15,719 bases of DNA, from the NCBI GenBank assembly GCA_963621145.1, contig CAVFDI010000040.1, positions 1 through 15,719 of the forward strand, written 5' to 3'. The notes under the pieces are model-generated. The model did not search any database. It saw nothing but the letters and a program-made list of their open reading frames with translations, and had not been told where the DNA came from. The position numbers and the translations under genes were made by a program. The DNA is from W0P28-013 sp963621145. Lineage in GTDB: Bacteria > Bacteroidota > Bacteroidia > Bacteroidales > Paludibacteraceae. Within the stretch, counting starts at the first letter, position 1, and every line of letters begins with the position of its first letter. This document shows, piece by piece, positions 8,012 to 12,629 of the stretch.

Positions 8012-10888
8012 ATGATGAAACATATTGCTAAACGGATGATTGTGGTTTGGGCGGCGTTGGCAGTGCCGCTGTTGTTAGGGGCTGTTCCTGCCTCGCCCGA
8101 GGCTTTCGAGGTGCTACAACCCGACGGCACACCGCTGCTGGTGCGCATCGTAGGCGACGAAAACGCACACTATATGCAGACTGCCGACGGCTGCCCTGTG
8201 GTACAAACCGCCGATGGTTGGTACGAATATGCCCAAGCCGCTGGCGACCGTTTGCAAGCCAGTGGCGTAACGGCACGCAATGCGCACGCTCGCTCGCTGC
8301 GCGACCGCCGTTTGGTAAAACGCCTTTCGCAAACATTGCCACAGCCCAAAGCCGCGCCACGCATGGCAAACGGCGCAGATGTACCGCAGCGTTTCCCACT
8401 GCAAGGGAGTCCGCAAAGTTTGGTTATTTTGGTGGAGTTTACCAACAAAAAATTTGAGATAGCAGAGCCACAAGCAAAATTTACTGCGCTACTCAACGAA
8501 AAAGGGTACAGCCAAAACGGCGGCACAGGATCGGCACGCGACTATTTCAGCGACAACTCGTATGGTAATTTCACACCCGAATTTGTGGTAGTAGGGCCAG
8601 TACAACTCGACAATCCCTACAACTATTACGGCGAGAATGACAAGAGTGGTGACAAACGCTCTCGTCAGATGATAATAGACGCTTGTCGCAAAGCCGACAC
8701 GCTCGGTGTTAATTTTGCGGACTACGATACCGATGGCGACGGCGTTGTGGACAATGTGTTTGTCTATTATGCTGGTTACAACGAGGCCGAAGGCGGCGGC
8801 GACAACACCATTTGGCCGCATCGTTGGAAAATTTCGACACTGCAAAGCCTAAAAATCGACGGCGTTTATATCGACGACTACGCCTGTACCTCGGAATTGC
8901 GCGGTAAATCGGGTTTGACCATGTGCGGCATTGGCACTTTTGTACACGAATTTGGTCATGTGCTTGGTTTGCCCGACTTTTATCCTACCGATGGTTCGGA
9001 ACATACCACATTGCGCAGTTGGGATGTGATGGACTATGGACCTTACAACAACAATGGGCGCACGCCTCCCGCCTATTCGGCCTACGAACGGTTTTTCTTG
9101 GGCTGGCTCAAACCTAAATTGCTGAAAGACCCCACTTTTGTAACGCTCGACACACTGACGGTATCGAACGAGGCGTGTATCATCACTCAAACGCGTGCGC
9201 ACAATTTGAGCGGCACACGCCCATCGCCCAACCAGTTTTTTATGCTCGAAAATCGGCAGAAAAAAGGGTGGGACACCTACTTGCCAGCGCACGGTTTGCT
9301 GGTAACGCGCGTGAACTACAATTCCACCAAGTGGAACTACAACACCGTGAACAACGACCCAACGAACATGTGCGTGGCGATTATGGCTGCCTATCCATCG
9401 GCTTTCAACACCACCAGCGACACCTATCCGGGCAGCCGCAATGTAACAGTTTATCGTCCTGTGCTGAACAGTGGCGAGGAGATTGGGCAAGCCTTGACTT
9501 ATATCGAAGAAAAAAATGGCATCGTTTCGTTCCGCTACGATGGCGGTGGCGATGGTTTTCCATCGTACGACGAGTTCCCGGCGTCGCTCGATATGTTCAC
9601 TACCATTCAACAAGTAGCGTCCGACTCGCAAAGCGTGGCGGTGCGTGGGCGTTGGATAGACGAACCACTAAAAGTTTCGCTCAAGTCGGGCGAAAAATTC
9701 CAAATTGCCATTGCTGATTCGGCGAAAACGCCAGTGTGGGGCAGTTCGCTCACCTTTGCGCAGAGTGCCGATTCGTTGATCGACGCTACGCTGTTGGTGC
9801 GCTATTTCCCGGAAATTGCCTCGTTTGGTGCTACCGATCGCGACACCATTTTGCTTGTCAAAGACAAATATACCACATTCGAAATTGCCATTTCGGGCAA
9901 ATCGACGCGCCCCGTGTTGGTTGAAGTGCCAGTCGCAACAGAGGCTACCGACACCACAAGTAGTTCGTTTGTGGCGCATTGGGATGCGGCTTTCGATGCC
10001 ACTGGCTACTATCTTTCGGTTTATGCCGTGAGCGAAGGCACAAGCACGCTTGTCGAGGGCTTCGACAACTACTCTACATCTGACTCTGTGCCACTCGATT
10101 GGGAGTCGTCGTTAGATGTGGTGAACACCGTGATATTTAGCGAGGCTGCGCCATCGCTTGTGTTCACCGAAAATAGCGACACGCTCGTTACCGAACGCTA
10201 CATTTTCCCGATTGATAGTATCGGTTTTTGGCTGCACGGCATGAGTGCTACTGGGAGTCTGCTCAAAATAGAGGCGTTCGATTCGGTTTGGTCGCCTGTC
10301 GATTCGCTGGTTATAACCGCCGCCACCAAACGCACAACGGTGCATTTTGCTCTGCCTGCAGGCAACGCCTATACGCGCTTCCGCATCACCTATCAAAAGA
10401 AAGACGGCAAGGTACTTTTCGACGATTTCACCGTCTATTTTGCCAAAAATGTAGAGTACAAACTGCGGCATCAATTTGTCGATTCGCTCAGATACAGTGT
10501 TGAAGATTTGAATTTCAATACCGAATATCGTTATCGTTTGCAAGCGACAGACAAAACGGAGTATTACGAAAACATTACCGATTTTTCGAACGAAATTTCG
10601 GTAGAAACTGCCGATGCTATTTGCATTTTTACTAATCCATCGCTTAAAGTATTTCGTCTATTGGACAACACTTACGAGGTGCAATTGGATTCTGTCAGAG
10701 CGAACCATCACCTCTATGTTTACACCATCGATGGGCGGCTGCTGGCAGACATAAAAGTAGGCGACACCGGAGAGAGAGTAAAACTGCCTCTGTTGCCAGT
10801 CAACAATGTCTATTTGTTGAAATATTCGTCAGAAAAAGGCAGACGCCGCAACGATCCATCGGCCAAAATCCTCGTTCAGCCGTTCTGA
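8012..10888 (+). CDS. Secreted M6-family metalloprotease (immune inhibitor A-like), copy 1
   Basis: Zinc endopeptidase of MEROPS family M6, 958 residues, exported by Sec and probably T9SS to act on extracellular protein. A signal peptide (about 1-24) precedes the pro-region usual in these proteins (QPDGTPLLVRIVGDENAHY, about 35-55). The M6 domain runs about 136-515, with a calcium-site-like DTDGDGVVDN at 239-248 and the zinc motif HEFGHVLGLPD at 312-322, where His312, Glu313 and His316 are intact. SWDVMDYGPYNNNGRTPPAYS follows. An Ig-like stretch (about 520-640) comes next. An Fn3 domain then appears to be split by a jelly-roll insert (about 683-810, from GFDNYS to FDDFTVYF), resuming at 830 with VEDLNFNTEYRYRLQA. 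The C-terminus (about 875-958) resembles a T9SS sorting domain but lacks the PNP motif and ends in a basic tail. It is paralogous to the protease at 12630. The start could also be the ATG at 8015. Confidence 0.93.
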   Translation: MMKHIAKRMIVVWAALAVPLLLGAVPASPEAFEVLQPDGTPLLVRIVGDENAHYMQTADGCPVVQTADGWYEYAQAAGDRLQASGVTARNAHARSLRDRRLVKRLSQTLPQPKAAPRMANGADVPQRFPLQGSPQSLVILVEFTNKKFEIAEPQAKFTALLNEKGYSQNGGTGSARDYFSDNSYGNFTPEFVVVGPVQLDNPYNYYGENDKSGDKRSRQMIIDACRKADTLGVNFADYDTDGDGVVDNVFVYYAGYNEAEGGGDNTIWPHRWKISTLQSLKIDGVYIDDYACTSELRGKSGLTMCGIGTFVHEFGHVLGLPDFYPTDGSEHTTLRSWDVMDYGPYNNNGRTPPAYSAYERFFLGWLKPKLLKDPTFVTLDTLTVSNEACIITQTRAHNLSGTRPSPNQFFMLENRQKKGWDTYLPAHGLLVTRVNYNSTKWNYNTVNNDPTNMCVAIMAAYPSAFNTTSDTYPGSRNVTVYRPVLNSGEEIGQALTYIEEKNGIVSFRYDGGGDGFPSYDEFPASLDMFTTIQQVASDSQSVAVRGRWIDEPLKVSLKSGEKFQIAIADSAKTPVWGSSLTFAQSADSLIDATLLVRYFPEIASFGATDRDTILLVKDKYTTFEIAISGKSTRPVLVEVPVATEATDTTSSSFVAHWDAAFDATGYYLSVYAVSEGTSTLVEGFDNYSTSDSVPLDWESSLDVVNTVIFSEAAPSLVFTENSDTLVTERYIFPIDSIGFWLHGMSATGSLLKIEAFDSVWSPVDSLVITAATKRTTVHFALPAGNAYTRFRITYQKKDGKVLFDDFTVYFAKNVEYKLRHQFVDSLRYSVEDLNFNTEYRYRLQATDKTEYYENITDFSNEISVETADAICIFTNPSLKVFRLLDNTYEVQLDSVRANHHLYVYTIDGRLLADIKVGDTGERVKLPLLPVNNVYLLKYSSEKGRRRNDPSAKILVQPF

Positions 10889-10920
10889 TAGCGAAATTTC
10901 GACCAAATCAACAAATCATC

Positions 10921-10950
10921 AAAAAGGACGCAGCACACTGCGCCCTTTTT
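10921..10950 (+). terminator. Terminator after the first M6 protease
   Basis: A 13-base-pair hairpin with one A-C mismatch pairs 10921-10933 (AAAAAGGACGCAG) with 10938-10950 (CTGCGCCCTTTTT) around a CACA loop. It ends in a T run followed by GTTGTTT. It lies 32 bases after the stop codon. The flanking A and T runs suggest it could work in both directions. Confidence 0.85.
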
Positions 10951-10963
10951 GTTGTTTCGTTCA

Positions 10964-11006
10964 AGTTTTTCCGCAATTTGGCAGAGTTTTTTTCCGCAAT
11001 TTGGCA
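10964..11006 (+). repeat. Two tandem copies of AGTTTTTCCGCAATTTGGCA
   Basis: The 20-base unit at 10964-10983 is repeated at 10985-11006, with two extra T in the second copy. The part CCGCAATTTGGCA is identical in both. Read on the other strand, the core CCAAATTGC-GGA resembles the IS end core CCAAATTGCAGGA found 350 bases downstream, with one base missing. It may be leftover element ends or plain spacer repeats. Confidence 0.6.
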
Positions 11007-11283
11007 CAAATGACGACTAAGACTAAGACGAAGACAATTTCAGATTGAGTTGATGAGTTGATCGGTCGTTGAGAAGTTGATGAATTGAAAAGTTTAACTC
11101 ATCAATAAGGATCTGTGGGGTTAAATCAATCTTCAAATTTTCAAATCCTCTAATAAGAAACCAGAAACCAGAAATTATTTTTCACTTTACAAACTTTATA
11201 AACTTTCCCACTTTCAACTAAAATTCGTACCTTTATGGGTTTGAAAATGCAGTTGATAATTATCGAATTTATTTGAAACAATT
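11007..11283. other. Gene-free repetitive A+T-rich spacer before der fragment
   Basis: No coding sequence was recognised in this 277-base stretch. It has short imperfect repeats: GACTAAGACTAAGAC near 11015, several GTTGATGA-like units between 11048 and 11090, and AAACCAG twice near 11160. The last 80 bases look like the promoter region of der, with a TACCTTTA box at 11228-11235. Confidence 0.55.
11204..11235 (+). promoter_or_regulatory. Possible promoter carried with the der fragment
   Basis: The box TACCTTTA (11228-11235) matches TAnnTTTG in seven of eight positions. TTTC at 11204-11207 sits 20 bases upstream, the usual spacing. The box ends 48 bases before the der start codon. If active, it would transcribe only a 38-codon chimeric frame and run into the IS against the transposase gene. 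Confidence 0.45.
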
Positions 11284-11400
11284 ATGGGAAATCTTGTGGC
11301 TATCGTGGGGCGACCGAATGTGGGTAAATCGACGCTTTTTAGGCGTATAGGTCCAAATTGCAGGATAGTTTTTTGGGGGGGACAAAAAGAGAGCGAGTAG
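11284..11400 (+). pseudogene. der: 5' fragment of GTPase gene der (engA), cut off by IS
   Basis: The first 19 codons read MGNLVAIVGRPNVGKSTLF, the diagnostic start of the ribosome-assembly GTPase Der (EngA), including its first P-loop GRPNVGKS. Full-length Der has two GTPase domains and is around 430-440 residues. Here the match stops after codon 19 (base 11340), where family members continue with NRL. Five bases later the left inverted repeat of the IS begins. The frame runs on through IS sequence for another 19 codons and stops at 11398-11400, so the product would be a 38-residue non-functional peptide. No other part of der is present beyond the IS. Because Der is essential in bacteria studied, an intact copy must exist elsewhere, or the join is an assembly artefact. 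Confidence 0.88.
11346..11367 (+). repeat. IS left inverted repeat
   Basis: TATAGGTCC followed by AAATTGCAGGATA. On the opposite strand it matches 12547-12567 (21 of 22 with a one-base gap) and, more weakly, 12444-12463. It lies 61 bases beyond the transposase stop codon. Confidence 0.8.
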
Positions 11401-11435
11401 GCAGGGATGTCCAATTGGACATCCCTGCCTACTCG
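11394..11435 (-). terminator. 42-bp perfect palindrome over the transposase stop codon
   Basis: Every one of 21 base pairs matches about a centre at AATT (11413-11416). The right arm contains the transposase stop codon (11429-11431) and the last codon. Read on the minus strand, the hairpin is followed by CTCTCTTTTTG, so it can terminate transposase mRNA. As RNA from the plus strand it would fold equally well and could stop transcription or translation entering from the der promoter side. Confidence 0.75.
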
Positions 11436-12376
11436 TATGCGTTAGAACTATCTAATCTGTCCAAGAAAAAGCCACTTATAAAGTGTTTCCTGCTCTCTTT
11501 TGTCATACCACTATGATTGTTCAAATTCTTCTTCAAATCAGTAAAAGTACCCTCTATTCTGTTGTTTGTATTCGGCATTCCTGCGCACTTAGAGTGCTGA
11601 TATGTAAACAGATACGGAAGAAAAAAGTCAATACTATACATCGCCGTTCGCAACTTTCTGTGGGTGTAGCGTTGCCGCCCTGTTACTGACGAGGTGGAGC
11701 GTCTATTCAGTGTATCCTTCCACCTATTTTTCCAATCAGCATACTGTCGTTCAAAATCATCTTTCTTGTAGTTGACAATCTCTCCAATCAGCCTATTCAA
11801 TTCTCTGGCAGCCAGTAGTTTAGGCCTTAAAGTAAGATATCGTCTAATTATCTGTTTCATGTGAAATTGGCACATCTGAAGGTTGTATCGACCATCTAAT
11901 TCACTAAAAAGAGGTCTGATACCATCGAGAATTATGCCGTTTATCGTGTAGCCACGCTCTTCTATCGAACTGATTGCTTCTAAGTAGTCAGAAACCCTTT
12001 CGTGACTGATATATGCGAGGTACAGCGGCCGACCAGAAGCGCTGTCGATGGCCGCCAATACGCCCCAATTGCGTCCCCAATAAGTGGCATCAATATGGAC
12101 ATAGCCTTCGCCTAATAATGCTGGTTGCTTCCACTCCTTCACTATCGTGCAAAGTTGTCGTTTAATAGTTGATTCACTGACGCCGACACTTTCGGCAATC
12201 TCCAATACAGTCTGCTTTCTGGCAGAATACATCTTCCAAAGGTTGTCTTTCGAGATGACTTTCAAGTTGCGGAACTGGTGTTTGCAATGGCCACAGATAT
12301 ACAATTGAACACCGTTTCGTTTGCCGTTTTTTATCACCTTCGATGAACGACATACAAGACATAGAATTTTATACAT
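11429..12376 (-). CDS. IS transposase, DDE type, IS256-like with N-terminal zinc ribbon
   Basis: A 315-residue transposase that moves the surrounding IS. The N-terminus holds a zinc ribbon (Cys6-x2-Cys9 and Cys28-x2-Cys31), followed by a helix-turn-helix (VLEIAESVGVSESTIKRQL, 57-75) for binding the ends. The RNase-H-like catalytic core shows Asp96 in HIDATYWG, Asp151 in GIILDG, a CQFH block at 169-172 and Glu275 in NNRIEGTF, so the DDE triad appears intact. The C/D-x2-H block and NN-x-IEG place it near the IS256/MULE group, probably the variant with an N-terminal zinc-binding domain; family assignment is less sure than the role. The frame is complete, with no frameshift. It starts at the ATG on the minus strand and ends inside a palindromic terminator. 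It opposes the der fragment and both proteases. Confidence 0.9.
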   Translation of the reverse strand: MYKILCLVCRSSKVIKNGKRNGVQLYICGHCKHQFRNLKVISKDNLWKMYSARKQTVLEIAESVGVSESTIKRQLCTIVKEWKQPALLGEGYVHIDATYWGRNWGVLAAIDSASGRPLYLAYISHERVSDYLEAISSIEERGYTINGIILDGIRPLFSELDGRYNLQMCQFHMKQIIRRYLTLRPKLLAARELNRLIGEIVNYKKDDFERQYADWKNRWKDTLNRRSTSSVTGRQRYTHRKLRTAMYSIDFFLPYLFTYQHSKCAGMPNTNNRIEGTFTDLKKNLNNHSGMTKESRKHFISGFFLDRLDSSNAYE

Positions 12377-12408
12377 TTCGAGCGTTTTTAAGGGTATCTT
12401 GAACGCTC

Positions 12409-12440
12409 CAAAGATAGATCAATTCGGTCATTACAGCAAT
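12409..12440 (-). promoter_or_regulatory. Transposase promoter
   Basis: On the minus strand TATCTTTG (12416 to 12409) is a perfect TAnnTTTG box, with ATTG (12440 to 12437) exactly 20 bases upstream as -33. The -7 box ends 32 bases before the transposase start codon. The -33 lies just inside the inner right inverted repeat, which fits the compact layout of an IS. Confidence 0.65.
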
Positions 12441-12443
12441 TTT

Positions 12444-12463
12444 TATCCTGCAAAATGACCTAT
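12444..12463 (+). repeat. Inner right IS end copy
   Basis: TATCCTGCAAAATGACCTAT is an imperfect inverted copy of the left end; it differs mainly where the left end has AAATTGC and this copy reads ATTTTGC. Its distance from the transposase start mirrors that of the left end from the stop, so it may be the true functional right end. Confidence 0.65.
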
Positions 12464-12488
12464 TGAGGCAACTCGTGCGACGAAAAAT

Positions 12489-12508
12489 GGCTCAAGACAT
12501 CTTGAGCC
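12489..12508. repeat. Perfect 8-bp stem-loop between the two right IS ends
   Basis: GGCTCAAG (12489-12496) and CTTGAGCC (12501-12508) flank an ACAT loop. There is no T run on either side, so a terminator is unlikely. It occupies the middle of the 83 bases separating the inner and outer right ends. Confidence 0.6.
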
Positions 12509-12546
12509 GCATAATGAATTGTATATCTAATAGTTACACCCTATTT

Positions 12547-12567
12547 TATCCTGCAATTTGACCTATA
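12547..12567 (+). repeat. Outer right IS inverted repeat
   Basis: TATCCTGCAATTTG followed by ACCTATA. It is the better match to the left end, needing only a one-base gap. Its position 171 bases from the transposase start makes this end asymmetric, so it may belong to the same element or to a second, lost copy. Confidence 0.7.
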
Positions 12568-12574
12568 GGTCAAA
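12557..12574. repeat. 18-bp perfect palindrome at the outer IS tip
   Basis: TTTGACCTATAGGTCAAA is self-complementary over 18 bases. The first half is the tip of the outer right end; the second half repeats the first bases of an end in the opposite direction. It may be a head-to-head junction of two IS tips or an operator-like site upstream of the second protease. Confidence 0.7.
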
Positions 12575-12591
12575 ATTTTTTTGTAAATTTG
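12557..12591 (+). promoter_or_regulatory. Possible hybrid promoter of the second M6 protease
   Basis: The box TAAATTTG (12584-12591) matches TAnnTTTG exactly and lies outside the IS. The only good -33 partner, TTTG (12557-12560), is inside the outer right IS end. Spacing is 23 bases, the same as for the first protease. The -7 box ends 38 bases before the start codon. Confidence 0.5.
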
Positions 12592-12629
12592 GCGTTTGAA
12601 TTATCAGAGAATTTTATTTAGGAAGAAAA

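Larger units (their letters stand above)
11346..12567 (-). mobile_element. Insertion sequence, IS256-like with zinc-ribbon transposase
   Basis: The element carries one transposase gene between inverted ends. The left end, 11346-11367, reads TATAGGTCC then AAATTGCAGGATA. Its inverted copy at 12547-12567 matches except for one missing C, giving an element of 1222 bp. An inner, less perfect copy at 12444-12463 would give 1118 bp with ends about equally far (61 and 67 bases) from the transposase gene. No clean target-site duplication was found for either choice. A 6-of-8 match (TTTAGGCG and TTGAGGCA) flanks the shorter version, and a bare TATA flanks the longer one if the ends are trimmed. The family assignment rests on the transposase. 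Confidence 0.85.

Noticed and set aside
11284..11400. 38-codon frame as a functional small protein
   Set aside because: The first half is the start of Der and the second half is translated IS end, so it is a chance fusion.
11346..12571. TATA as a 4-bp target duplication around the outer IS ends
   Set aside because: It is part of the inverted repeat and self-complementary, so it would appear at both ends anyway. Related elements usually make duplications of 8-9 bp.
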